From NCBI GenBank assembly GCA_963170155.1, contig CAUJGP010000014.1, positions 52,801 through 116,800 of the forward strand: a stretch of DNA of 64,000 nucleotides, written 5' to 3'. This document shows, piece after piece, positions 35,822-44,364 of the stretch. The position numbers and the translations under genes were made by a program. The notes beneath the pieces are model-generated. The model saw nothing but the letters and a program-made list of their open reading frames with translations. It searched no databases and was not told the origin of the DNA. Source of the DNA: Bdellovibrionota bacterium (lineage in GTDB: Bacteria; Bdellovibrionota; Bdellovibrionia; Bdellovibrionales; Bdellovibrionaceae). How positions within the stretch are numbered: the first letter of the stretch is position 1; every line of letters begins with the position of its first letter.

Positions 35822-35870
35822 GTTCTCATTTCTTCCGCGCCCTTCTTTGAATCTGAATCAGAATGAGAAC
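35822..35870. promoter_or_regulatory. Inverted repeat between divergent genes
   Basis: GTTCTCATT (35822-35830) and AATGAGAAC (35862-35870) are perfect inverted copies 31 bases apart. A small palindrome TCTGAATCAGA lies next to the right copy. The pair sits between two outward-reading genes and could bind a regulator. Confidence 0.3.
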
Positions 35871-36029
35871 ATAATCAAGATTACGAAAATCACTTGCGGT
35901 GCGTAAGGCAATAGGAATATGATGCTCGCCATCCACGTCAGTGAGAGTGCGGAGGAACCAAAAAAATTATCGATCAGAACTTGTTTGCAGCCAAACTCTC
36001 CCCATTTGATTTAAGAAGAAGGAGCGATT

Positions 36030-37088
36030 ATGAACCAATTTGACATCAACACAACCACTTCATCTGAATTTGGGATTTTTGGAATCCCTTGTACTCCAGA
36101 AAAAGCGCAAATTCACATTACTCCTGTACCCTGGGAAGTCACTACTTCTTATGGAGCAGGAACAGCGCAAGGTCCACAGCTCATTCGCCAAGCCAGCGAA
36201 CAAGTTGATTTTTTCGACATAGAAATTGGTAGAACCTATGAAGTGGGTATCTATATGCAAGATGAACCTAAACATATTTTAGAACTGAACAACACTCTGA
36301 AACCCATGGCCCAAGAACTCATCGATCTCAAAACCAATCATCCTGAACTTACAACTGATCAAAAAGCAAAAGAACGGATGCTCTTGGATAAAATCAACCA
36401 AGGCTGCAATCTAATGACTCAATGGGTTTATGAACAAACAAAAGAAGTTTTAAAGGTGGGAAAATGGCCTGTCCTTCTCGGCGGAGATCACTCCACACCC
36501 CTTGGAGCAATCAAAGCTATCTCAGAGCATTACAAAGGAAATGTAGGCCTTCTCCATATTGATGCCCATGCCGATCTCCGCAAATCTTACCAAGGGTTTC
36601 ATCAATCGCATGCTTCTATCATGCATAACGTCCTTCAACTCAATCCAAAACCGAAGAAATTAGTCCAGGTGGGAATTCGTGATTTCTGCGAAGAAGAACA
36701 TGATTCTATCCTCGAATCGCCCCATCTTATCAAAACGTTCTTTGACGTCGATTTGAAGCGTGATTTATTTGAAGGACAAACTTGGAATGGGATTTGCCAA
36801 CAAATCACCAGTGAGCTGCCAGAGCTCGTCTACGTTTCTTTTGACGTCGATGGGCTTGATCCCTCTCTGTGCCCCAACACTGGAACTCCTGTCCCTGGGG
36901 GTCTTTCCATGAATGAAGCTTTTTATCTACTCTATTCTTTGTATAAATCTGGAAAAAAAATTGTTGGCTTTGACATCAACGAAGTTTCCTCTGCGGGGAA
37001 CGCAGAAGACCAATGGAATGGTAATGTCGGAGCAAGGCTTCTGTACAAAATGTGCGGATGGCTCGCTAAGACGCAAAAATTAATCTAG
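36030..37088 (+). CDS. Agmatinase/arginase-family ureohydrolase
   Basis: The binuclear manganese site is complete: GGDHS (His154), IDAHAD (Asp178, His180, Asp182) and SFDVDGLDP (Asp272, Asp274). The family hydrolyses guanidino groups of agmatine, arginine, guanidinobutyrate or formiminoglutamate. Length is 352 residues, longer than E. coli agmatinase (306), because of a helical insertion at about residues 85-140. That region is polar with Lys and Glu. AAGAAGGAG precedes the ATG. No arginine decarboxylase is adjacent, so the substrate is open. Its upstream gap is shared with the peptide transporter, which could supply amino acids. Confidence 0.85.
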   Translation: MNQFDINTTTSSEFGIFGIPCTPEKAQIHITPVPWEVTTSYGAGTAQGPQLIRQASEQVDFFDIEIGRTYEVGIYMQDEPKHILELNNTLKPMAQELIDLKTNHPELTTDQKAKERMLLDKINQGCNLMTQWVYEQTKEVLKVGKWPVLLGGDHSTPLGAIKAISEHYKGNVGLLHIDAHADLRKSYQGFHQSHASIMHNVLQLNPKPKKLVQVGIRDFCEEEHDSILESPHLIKTFFDVDLKRDLFEGQTWNGICQQITSELPELVYVSFDVDGLDPSLCPNTGTPVPGGLSMNEAFYLLYSLYKSGKKIVGFDINEVSSAGNAEDQWNGNVGARLLYKMCGWLAKTQKLI

Positions 37089-37135
37089 AAGAACTTCTTT
37101 GAGAGTCTTAAAGATCACTTATCTGAATGAGCTCT

Positions 37136-37789
37136 TTACCAATCCCACTGAACTCCCAAATGGTCATTCCGTTCTGTGGAGTTCACATTGTTTTCATAAT
37201 AAACTTTTTTGTTGAAGATCCTATCCACCAATTTGATGGCTTGCGTATTATCAGCCATGTAATAAGAGAGTTCTAAACCAACAAAACCATTATAAGCCAG
37301 TTTGGCTTTTTGCTGGAAAGGCTCCACATTAGCCGAGATCCGATGCTCTAAGTGACCATTGTTCTTGATTTGGACTTCCATTTTTGTTTCTTCTTTTATT
37401 TTTTCGTTGAGTCGCCCTAAACGAGAGTTTTTAAAATTGGCAGAAGAAAAAAAACTCTGGACACCTCTGTCCGCAATCTTGTGCATAACACGAGCGCCAT
37501 TTTCATCCGGTGTAATTTGCTCTGGCAACCATTCATTCAATTTTTTTAAATCAAAGCCTTCTTCTAACTCAACGAAAGAACCAGCATCAGAATTTGTATT
37601 TATTTTTTTAATTTGTGGAGTGGGAGGAGGGGCTAACGATGAATATTCAAAACCACCATCCATACAAGAAGCCACTGAACGCAAAGAGCCTGACGATAGC
37701 GAGTGGACTTTTTCTTTTTTAGAAATAATGAGGACCACCGCCACTAATGATAAAAGGAAAAACCATTTGTATTTGTTCGATCGTCTCAT
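37136..37789 (-). CDS. Secreted or membrane-anchored protein of unknown function
   Basis: A basic start (MRRSNKYK) precedes a hydrophobic helix WFFLLSLVAVVLIISK and about 190 polar residues. There is a Pro-rich linker (LAPPPTPQIKK) and a segment rich in Asn and Lys. I do not recognise the family. The start is uncertain: ATG 37789 or 37804, with weak ribosome sites; the frame is open to 37918 but the extra residues look unlike a signal peptide. It converges with the ureohydrolase gene. Confidence 0.5.
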   Translation of the reverse strand: MRRSNKYKWFFLLSLVAVVLIISKKEKVHSLSSGSLRSVASCMDGGFEYSSLAPPPTPQIKKINTNSDAGSFVELEEGFDLKKLNEWLPEQITPDENGARVMHKIADRGVQSFFSSANFKNSRLGRLNEKIKEETKMEVQIKNNGHLEHRISANVEPFQQKAKLAYNGFVGLELSYYMADNTQAIKLVDRIFNKKVYYENNVNSTERNDHLGVQWDW

Positions 37790-37963
37790 CTTACACTGAT
37801 TCATAATTTCATTTAATTGCAAAAGTGATGCCCAAAACACACAAATAAATTCATTTATCAGAATCTTGATATATCTATTTTGTGTTGAAATTATAAACAA
37901 ATAAAAGATATTTGACACCCTCTTCTTATATGATCGTTATTCATAATAATTTTTAACCTCCTC

Positions 37964-37990
37964 TTTAGTCCAGAGGTTGAATGCCGATAG
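37964..37990 (+). promoter_or_regulatory. Possible sigma-28-like promoter of the PilZ gene
   Basis: GCCGATAG (37983-37990) matches the flagellar sigma-28 -10 consensus GCCGATAA at seven of eight positions. Eleven bases upstream TTTAGTCC (37964-37971) matches TAAAGTTT at only four of eight. The PilZ start is about 45 bases downstream. Confidence 0.3.
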
Positions 37991-38034
37991 GAAGAAAAGG
38001 TACTGATCATTGAAGTAGAGAAAGGTGTAGAGAA

Positions 38035-38475
38035 ATGAAAGCCGATAAAAGATTAAGTAACAGAAAAGAGGTTTATCCTTTGAGAATCTCATCTCTCTCT
38101 GTTCTGGATAATATGACAAAACTGGTTCGCCATGGAATTATTTTGAATGCATCACCTCAAGGAATGCTACTACACATTAAAAGAGAAGATATCATTCCTA
38201 GATCTCTGAGAGGAAGCTTAACTTTGGACGCTCTCATTGGGGATCTTATCGCCGTCAAAATTGACGATATGGATTTAGAACTCTCGGGAGCCATTACCAG
38301 AACAAAATTTTTAGGAAAACGAGGGTTTGAGTTAGCCATTGATTACTCCTCCGATGCTCCTCTGTACTGGCGCGAATGTCTGATGGACCTACTGCCGACT
38401 CCCGAAGAATTTGATGACCTTCAAAAAGGGGTTGATAACCTCATCACCTTAAAGAGTGGCAAAAGGAATCGTTAA
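38035..38475 (+). CDS. PilZ-domain protein (cyclic di-GMP binding)
   Basis: The PilZ signature is present: RLSNR near the start (RxxxR) and LNASPQGMLL (the [DN]xSxxG element). The remaining strand pattern (VKIDDMDLELSGAITRTKFLGKRGFELAIDY) fits a single PilZ barrel. Such proteins bind cyclic di-GMP and alter motility or surface functions. Length is 146 residues. AAAGG precedes the ATG, and a weak sigma-28-like promoter is upstream. The last 27 bases overlap a convergent gene. Confidence 0.82.
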   Translation: MKADKRLSNRKEVYPLRISSLSVLDNMTKLVRHGIILNASPQGMLLHIKREDIIPRSLRGSLTLDALIGDLIAVKIDDMDLELSGAITRTKFLGKRGFELAIDYSSDAPLYWRECLMDLLPTPEEFDDLQKGVDNLITLKSGKRNR

Positions 38476-39108
38476 TTCTTTTTCTGAAATCAAAGAAAGT
38501 CGATAATGAAGAGGGAAAAACCACGCTAAAGCCTCTAAAAGACCTTGATGTTCCGAGGGGTCAGGATTTCCTAAACTTTCTTTTGAAAAGGCAAGTTCAA
38601 AATGAGTTTCATCAAAAGTAAGAGCCAATATTTTAGGATTTAAAACTCCTTGCTGCAGCAAAAATTCTTTGAGCACCCTACGGACATACGCTGGTAAATA
38701 AGCGACAGAAGGGTCTCCCGCCAATCGAATATCTTTGATCTGAAATTCAAAAAATCCTTCTTTTGAAGCTTCACTTTTTTTAAAAAACAAGCCCGATTCT
38801 TTAAAATTCCACAACATACCATAAGTAAAAACATAATCGGGGAATTCTTTTTGTGAATTAACAACGAGACCGACTCCTTTTTCTGTTAACCATAAAAGAA
38901 TTTTTTGAAACGAATCCATTTCTGCATCCATTCCCTCTGATTCCACCAACAAATAGGGCCATCCATCAGGGCCTATTTGCGGATCAGGAACAAGAACTTT
39001 TAAACTCCCACCAGCAAGAGCATGAAAGAAGTTATTCTCCCAAGTGGCATCCCTTTTTTCATCAGCAACCCCAACAACATCTCTTAATACACAACTCTCT
39101 GTGACCAT
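38449..39108 (-). CDS. Conserved-looking protein of unknown function
   Basis: This 219-residue soluble protein has no signal peptide or recognised motif. It has alternating strand and helix segments, such as SLKVLVPDPQIGPDGWPYLLVE and VAYLPAYVRRVLKEFLLQQG. The composition and start fit a real cytoplasmic protein. I chose ATG 39108 because GAGGAG lies five bases upstream; a GTG at 39114 is possible. It ends inside the PilZ gene region on the opposite strand, overlapping it by 27 bases, which is unusual but not rare here. Confidence 0.55.
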   Translation of the reverse strand: MVTESCVLRDVVGVADEKRDATWENNFFHALAGGSLKVLVPDPQIGPDGWPYLLVESEGMDAEMDSFQKILLWLTEKGVGLVVNSQKEFPDYVFTYGMLWNFKESGLFFKKSEASKEGFFEFQIKDIRLAGDPSVAYLPAYVRRVLKEFLLQQGVLNPKILALTFDETHFELAFSKESLGNPDPSEHQGLLEALAWFFPLHYRLSLISEKELTIPFATL

Positions 39109-39161
39109 TTTCACTCCTCATATCCATTTCAAATCTTGCATAAAGATGAAAAAATTTCTTT

Positions 39162-39707
39162 GTGGGCATTAATACTAAAGAACTCTCGCCTAAGAAAGAA
39201 ATATTTGTTACAGATGCGCTCATGATAACCGCTCTATGGATTTTTTTTATTATTCTTATCATTGTGGGTTTTTTGGGGGTTCTCCTTCCCGGCTTGCCAG
39301 GACTGTTTCTCTTTTTCTTAGGAAGCGCCCTCATTTATTGGTTTAATCCAGGTGTTCTATCAGGATGGACTGTATTTCTGATGTTTGTGGGTTTTTTAGC
39401 AACATTTCCTCTCGATATTTTAGGAACCCTGATTGGGGCAAAATGGGGAAATGCGACCAAATGGGGACTTTTCGGCGCTGCTGTAGGAGGGTTTATTGGC
39501 TTATTTTTTGGTTTGCCAGGACTCATTATCGGACCTGTTGGAGGAGCCTTTATCGCTGAACTCATTATTAAAAAACGCTCGGTGAAAGACTCTGCCTCTG
39601 CAGGAGCTGGGGCAGGAATGGGACTTCTCATTTCCACCGCAGGAAAAGCTCTTCTCGCGCTACTTCTTATTTTTGCTCTGGTCATTGACATCTTTTTTAT
39701 CCCTTAG
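39162..39707 (+). CDS. DUF456-family membrane protein
   Basis: The protein has about five membrane helices and the DUF456 layout. There is a glycine-rich start of the membrane part (IIVGFLGVLLPGLPGLFLFFLGS) and a glycine-zipper pair (GLFGAAVGGFIGLFFGLPGLIIGPVGGAFIAELI), followed by a C-terminal helix. The function of the family is unknown. The start is uncertain: GTG 39162 gives 181 residues, while ATG 39222 gives 161 residues beginning just before the first helix and may be the better choice. Neither has a good ribosome site. Confidence 0.78.
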   Translation: MGINTKELSPKKEIFVTDALMITALWIFFIILIIVGFLGVLLPGLPGLFLFFLGSALIYWFNPGVLSGWTVFLMFVGFLATFPLDILGTLIGAKWGNATKWGLFGAAVGGFIGLFFGLPGLIIGPVGGAFIAELIIKKRSVKDSASAGAGAGMGLLISTAGKALLALLLIFALVIDIFFIP

Positions 39708-39869
39708 AACAAGCCTATTGGATAACCTAGATCAGGGTTTCAGACCTTTAACTTGAACTCCTTAAAAAACACGCCTCAAGAAGGATTGGGAGTTTGAAAA
39801 AAAACGGAAACTTTCACTCAAACGATCAATTGTGTTGATCTTCAATTTTATTCGTCTTAATCCTCTGGC

Positions 39870-40292
39870 ATGCAAAAAATTTTTAGATTTATCATTTTAT
39901 TTTTTGTCATCGCAGGGTGCGTCTTTATCTTGGACCGCTATTTTAATGTCCCCTTTCAAAACCATAATTACTGGGACCGGCATGGTTTTTGGTTTCTGAT
40001 CTTCATTACCCTGTTTCCTCGCCTCACCCTCTTATTTTCAAATGTGGTTTCCGGAGGATTTTTATGGTGGTTAGGGTGGCTATTTATGCCTCGATTTCTA
40101 GTCGCCATACTGGCAACTATTTCTTATTGGAATAACAATCCTTTTCTTGTTGTCTTCTCTTGGTTAATCGCCATTGGAGGAGAATCCTCTGAAAAAGCAA
40201 TTATTCTGAGGAAATCCATAAAACAAAAGCGTGTTCATCAAAAATATCAAGAAGATGATGTGATTGATGTCACCGCGACTCGTGTCGATTAA
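39870..40292 (+). CDS. Membrane protein of unknown function
   Basis: This 140-residue protein has three or four hydrophobic helices in its first 105 residues (for example FRFIILFFVIAGCVFIL and FLIFITLFPRLTLLF) and a charged C-terminal tail. The tail ends in acidic and basic residues (KYQEDDVIDVTATRVD). I do not recognise the family. No ribosome site is seen before the ATG. Its stop is one base from the convergent pgsW stop. Confidence 0.6.
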   Translation: MQKIFRFIILFFVIAGCVFILDRYFNVPFQNHNYWDRHGFWFLIFITLFPRLTLLFSNVVSGGFLWWLGWLFMPRFLVAILATISYWNNNPFLVVFSWLIAIGGESSEKAIILRKSIKQKRVHQKYQEDDVIDVTATRVD

Positions 40293-40293
40293 A

Positions 40294-41451
40294 TCATGAA
40301 GCCCGCAACAGATTTTTGATCTGTTTTGCTTGCCAAATTAATACCCCCAGCATGGTCAGTAATCCGATAAGAACCATAGGTCCCGAATAAAGGGATAAAA
40401 AATAAAGCGGCCCCTGTCCTAATTGAGGCTTCACCTTGGGAGCCACTGGCAAATGATATTTGCGGGCTAATCTATCAATATTAACAATATTGATAATGGG
40501 AATATTTTCACTCTTAAAATAGTTCATGATCCCCAGTTCAAGATCTTTTTCTGTCACTGGATTCTCAACGGAATACTCAGAAGTATCTGGGGTCGTGACT
40601 CCTGGTTTAAACGTTTTTTTGATCTTTGCAGAACCCACTGAAGCGACTCCTCCCCCAATATTAATGTAAGCTTTGATGGGATCTCTTTGTGAGCTTTGAA
40701 AAACATCAAGACGAGCTTGGATCAATTCAGACTTCCTCTTCCCAGGCAATTGAGGAATTTTTTCTTTAGCGATAATCCGGTGCGCTGCCTTAACTCCCCT
40801 CTGAGGTAAATTCAATCCTAAATCTCCTTTCGCTCCAATACTGGCTGCTTGGGAACGACTCTGAATAAGGCCCGCTCGGAATAATAGTCCTTCCATTTCA
40901 AGCCAACTCAAGCCCGGAATATTAGCTCCAAAACCACTGGAACCCAATGAAGAAATAACAATGGGCCGAAGACCAAACTTTTCAGCTGCGATCCAAAAAG
41001 CAATGTTGAGTGCAGGAAAAGAGCCAGACATTCCTGCTGCCACGAGATCACCAGCCTTTAAATTCGCCTCCCTAAACATTTCAATAAATACAGCGGCCCA
41101 GTTTGGATTAATCGTTGTTTGTTTAGCCTTTAAGTTACCTTTCTTGCTCGTTAAAATGCTCGATTGAGCGCCAATTAAGCCCGATGCTTGCGGATCCGTC
41201 TCTAAATCCATTGGCACATTCATTTGCAATCGCTCATCATGAATCAAATGAAAAGCACTCTGAACAGACTCGCTAGCCGCTAATTTCAGTTGATAATCTG
41301 GAGTTTTATGTTCAATTTTGTTTTTCTGAATAATCAAAAGCCACACGATTGCTAAAACAGCTGCTGAAATCAAGAATCGAGCTGGAACCTTCGATGCTTT
41401 CCAAAAACATTTTTTATTGATGGAGAATAACCAATTCCATCGTCCTTGCAT
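40294..41451 (-). CDS. pgsW: Poly-gamma-glutamate system protein
   Basis: This 385-residue protein has a membrane helix near residues 25-42 (FLISAAVLAIVWLLII) and another near the C-terminus (GPMVLIGLLTMLGVLIWQ). The middle contains AGMSGSFPALNIAF, ISSLGSSGFGANIPGLSWLEME and INIGGGVASVGS, the pattern of the PgsW family found beside pgsB and pgsC in Gram-negative bacteria. Its exact role is not settled; it is thought to help polymer synthesis or export. AAGGAG precedes the ATG, which is 13 bases after pgsC. Confidence 0.82.
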   Translation of the reverse strand: MQGRWNWLFSINKKCFWKASKVPARFLISAAVLAIVWLLIIQKNKIEHKTPDYQLKLAASESVQSAFHLIHDERLQMNVPMDLETDPQASGLIGAQSSILTSKKGNLKAKQTTINPNWAAVFIEMFREANLKAGDLVAAGMSGSFPALNIAFWIAAEKFGLRPIVISSLGSSGFGANIPGLSWLEMEGLLFRAGLIQSRSQAASIGAKGDLGLNLPQRGVKAAHRIIAKEKIPQLPGKRKSELIQARLDVFQSSQRDPIKAYINIGGGVASVGSAKIKKTFKPGVTTPDTSEYSVENPVTEKDLELGIMNYFKSENIPIINIVNIDRLARKYHLPVAPKVKPQLGQGPLYFLSLYSGPMVLIGLLTMLGVLIWQAKQIKNLLRAS

Positions 41452-41464
41452 AAAGGCTCCTTAC

Positions 41465-41929
41465 TTATGACCAAAGCCATGTCGTTGAAGGGTTAAACAA
41501 TAATAAAATAAGGTGAATGACGATCATGTTAATGACAATAATAGAAAGAGTTTGGGCAATGCCTTGTCGATCAAACCATAGCGAAATCAAGCCTGGAATA
41601 ATGTAACCAAAGGCCGTCAAAGAAAAACCAATTTGATCTGTCACGGGATGGATCCAAGTCTTGAAACTCATGTTAAGCAAAAAACCAATTAAAAGCGTCA
41701 CCGTGACTCGCCGCCGGCCAAATAAAATTGTGATTCTTTCAAGCTGCGAAACAATAAGCCAAGTCAGTATAGAAATAGCGAAAATTTCCACAACACGAAT
41801 GGGTTCATTCAAAAGTATCGCCATGTATCCTGGAACAACCATTCCTCCAGCAATAAGCGAAAAAAATTCTGCCATAAAAACTGATAAAATGAGTCCTATC
41901 CCAATCGATAGAGTCATGGATTCAATCAT
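41465..41929 (-). CDS. pgsC: Poly-gamma-glutamate biosynthesis protein PgsC/CapC
   Basis: The protein is small (154 residues), with about five membrane helices, like B. subtilis PgsC (149). Family blocks are LSIGIGLILSVFMAEFFSLI, GGMVVPGYMAILLNEP and FGRRRVTVTLLIGFL. PgsC works with PgsB at the membrane to make poly-gamma-glutamate. I place the start at ATG 41929, eight bases before the pgsB stop; a longer frame upstream lies inside pgsB. The overlap indicates coupling. Confidence 0.88.
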   Translation of the reverse strand: MIESMTLSIGIGLILSVFMAEFFSLIAGGMVVPGYMAILLNEPIRVVEIFAISILTWLIVSQLERITILFGRRRVTVTLLIGFLLNMSFKTWIHPVTDQIGFSLTAFGYIIPGLISLWFDRQGIAQTLSIIVINMIVIHLILLLFNPSTTWLWS

Positions 41930-43229
41930 AAATAAGCTCCCTCTCCATTGTTTTATTCTTCTCCGACGCATTAGGATCCAAATAAAAACTTTCCACAGCA
42001 GCAGACTGTGCACTTTGTCTTAAACTTTCAACAAGGCTAAACCCGTGCCCGCCAATATTACCTAGAGCAACCACCAACGAATGAGACACTAAGTTAGCCG
42101 ATAGCCAATGAGCCACCTCAGCACCAGAACGATCTCCTAAATCAATAATTTTATCGCCTTGCGATGATTTTGAAAGGAATCGATCCAGAAAAAGTTTTGT
42201 GCCGTTTCCCATCAAAAGAATGGTTTTAGCTTCCTGGAGCTGGAGAGCTAAATCAGCCATTTGCAACGTACGATCAATACGGTCTTCACGCAGATTAAAT
42301 AAAACAACCGCATGTGTTTTGATAACAAAACTTGAAAGTGACTGCTGCCAAATAGCAAAGCTGCTGTCAGGATCATTAGCAGCGAAGGCATTAACAAAAT
42401 ACCAAAGAGGTCCAACTTTATTTTGTTTAATCGTAAAAGTGACAAGAGCTCCAGGATCCGGTTGGGCCGTGATCATTGTTTTCCATGCCTCTTCAGAGGA
42501 AATTCCGCAAATATTGGCAATCTTCAGTGCAATAGCAACATTATCTTTGTGCTCAAGATGTTGAAACTGTGACATACTTTGATCGGAAATGGCACGAATC
42601 TCTTCTGAGCCAATACAAACTAGCTTTGCATTCTTATGGCGACAAGCTTCTTCCAATAAATAACGATAGTTTTGTTCTGCAGTGACTAAAATTCCATTTT
42701 GAGGAATCATCCCTGCCAAAGCCCAGCCGACATCTTCTACTCCTGGTCCCATCACATCCAAATGATCAGCACGAATATTTGTAATCACGGCGATGCTTGC
42801 TTGAATGATTTCTCGCTCACACAAAGATTGATATTCCGGACGCAAAGCCATGCATTCCAATACAATGGCCTCTGCTTGGCGTCGACCCGCCCAAATTAAA
42901 GTTTTAATTTGCTCGCTGATATTCGCTGAACCTGTTCTGATGATGGGCTTTTCGCTTCCATCTTCTAAAATACGACGTGGAAGCGTCCCTGTTGTTTTGG
43001 CCACGGTTCGATACTTTGCTCGAAGTATTGCTGCAACAAGACGCGTGGTTGAAGACTTGCCCCGCGTACCATTGACATGAACACGAACCAATAACTTTTT
43101 GCGATTCCTATGTAATAAATAACGCTCACAGATTAAATAAATGAGAAGTAAAACAAGTCCACTTAATAAAAAAATAATAACTCTTTGATCCCACTCCAGA
43201 GATCTAAGCGCTTGGTTGTCCATTTGCAT
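41922..43229 (-). CDS. pgsB: Poly-gamma-glutamate synthase subunit PgsB/CapB
   Basis: PgsB is an ATP-dependent amide ligase related to Mur ligases. A membrane helix lies at about residues 17-35, and the P-loop VNGTRGKSSTTRLVAA follows at 52-67. Further family blocks are TNIRADHLDVMGP and VLFNLREDRIDRT. Length is 435 residues (B. subtilis 393). It joins glutamate through gamma-carboxyl bonds to make a surface or released polymer. It is the first gene of pgsB-pgsC-pgsW. No clear ribosome site precedes ATG 43229 or 43223. I see no pgsA/capA or hydrolase gene nearby. Confidence 0.9.
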   Translation of the reverse strand: MQMDNQALRSLEWDQRVIIFLLSGLVLLLIYLICERYLLHRNRKKLLVRVHVNGTRGKSSTTRLVAAILRAKYRTVAKTTGTLPRRILEDGSEKPIIRTGSANISEQIKTLIWAGRRQAEAIVLECMALRPEYQSLCEREIIQASIAVITNIRADHLDVMGPGVEDVGWALAGMIPQNGILVTAEQNYRYLLEEACRHKNAKLVCIGSEEIRAISDQSMSQFQHLEHKDNVAIALKIANICGISSEEAWKTMITAQPDPGALVTFTIKQNKVGPLWYFVNAFAANDPDSSFAIWQQSLSSFVIKTHAVVLFNLREDRIDRTLQMADLALQLQEAKTILLMGNGTKLFLDRFLSKSSQGDKIIDLGDRSGAEVAHWLSANLVSHSLVVALGNIGGHGFSLVESLRQSAQSAAVESFYLDPNASEKNKTMERELIYD

Positions 43230-43560
43230 ATTTTAGTTCAAGCAAACTCAAAACCCTATGTCAACCTTAGATTCCATCCTCCAATGAACTCATGAATTAT
43301 CAACGCCTCTTAAATCATGCTAATTCTTCGTTGCATCGCTCCCACTTTGCTTTTAAAAAGCACAGAATTAACTATTTTAAACTAAAATTTGTAAAAATAA
43401 ATTGATGAATCATTGTTGCTCACGAAAAACTCTTTTTGATATAAGAAATTCTAAATAAAAAATCTCTCACTAAAAAATTCTCATTGATTCCATACAAAAT
43501 TCAAATTCTTGAAAACAAAACTCTCTTTAATTTAAAAAAATAGATTTTATTTAAACTCAT
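43230..43560. other. AT-rich intergenic region upstream of pgsB
   Basis: I see no gene in this 331-base stretch. On the minus strand TTGACA occurs 39 bases before the pgsB ATG and TAAAAT immediately before it, but the spacing between them (23 bases) is too long for a normal promoter. The left half is very AT-rich without clear structure. Confidence 0.3.
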
Positions 43561-44025
43561 CTATTGTATTTTTTGAATGAAGCCAGAAAATTTATATTGT
43601 TGTGAAATATCCCCTTTTTCATTTCGCAATATTACATTAATGCTTCGCACCTTAGACCCCTGCTCCAGGGATTCAACAGTTTGAGTTCCTGGAAAAGCAA
43701 TAATTTGCTCAATAACATTATATTCTTGGCAGTTGATAAACTGAACTCCTATCTCATAAAAAGGTTCTGCTTTTGGAGGCAAAACAACATTAAATTTATA
43801 ACTTCCTTCGCAATGATGTCCCTTCGAATCAATCATTCTCGCAATGTTTTGATCCCCTAATATAAACTGAATCCGAGTACCAATAAAATCGATTCTGACA
43901 TTATAAATTCCTTTAACACTCTCAAGATCCAAGGGGGTTTTCGGGATGAAAGAGCTGTCAAAGGCCAACGCAGAAGATGCCATCATAAAGACCAACGATA
44001 AAATTGAAAATAAATTATTTTTCAT
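43561..44025 (-). CDS. Small secreted protein of unknown function
   Basis: The signal peptide is MKNNLFSILSLVFMMASSALA, cleaved before FDSSF. The mature part has about 130 residues in a predicted beta-rich fold, with VKGIYNVRIDFIGTRIQFILG and NVILRNEKGDISQQYKFSGFI. Two cysteines (in HHCEGS and INCQEY) could pair. I do not recognise the family. ATG 44025 has AGGTG upstream; the frame is open further, but those residues precede the signal peptide. It stands alone. Confidence 0.6.
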   Translation of the reverse strand: MKNNLFSILSLVFMMASSALAFDSSFIPKTPLDLESVKGIYNVRIDFIGTRIQFILGDQNIARMIDSKGHHCEGSYKFNVVLPPKAEPFYEIGVQFINCQEYNVIEQIIAFPGTQTVESLEQGSKVRSINVILRNEKGDISQQYKFSGFIQKIQ

Positions 44026-44364
44026 AAACAGCACCTTTCTGTTAAAGCTAATAAAAATCTTAGCGATCTTAACTCGAATGACCAGAAAGAGAAAACGGAC
44101 TAAGTACAAAATGTTTTCAATTGATACAATAAAAACACGCTTTTGGTAAACCCCAAAATAAGAATTTTATAATCCTTTCATTGATTCGTACCAAAATTGG
44201 ACATAACTCTCCATTTTCATCCAAATGAGTTTATTTTTTACAAAAAAATTAATAACTTTTATTTATAATTAATTTTAATTTGATATCATGACCAACCATG
44301 CCCTAAAGAGGCCTTATCCCTTAAAAATCTATATAAAAAAAGCAATCTCAGCTATAATAATCTT
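44026..44364. other. Divergent intergenic region
   Basis: I see no gene in this 339-base stretch. TTTTGG and CCAAAA make a weak hairpin near 44142-44158. At the right end TATAAT (44353-44358) stands six bases before the ATG of the BNR lipoprotein, with no ribosome site between. Confidence 0.35.
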
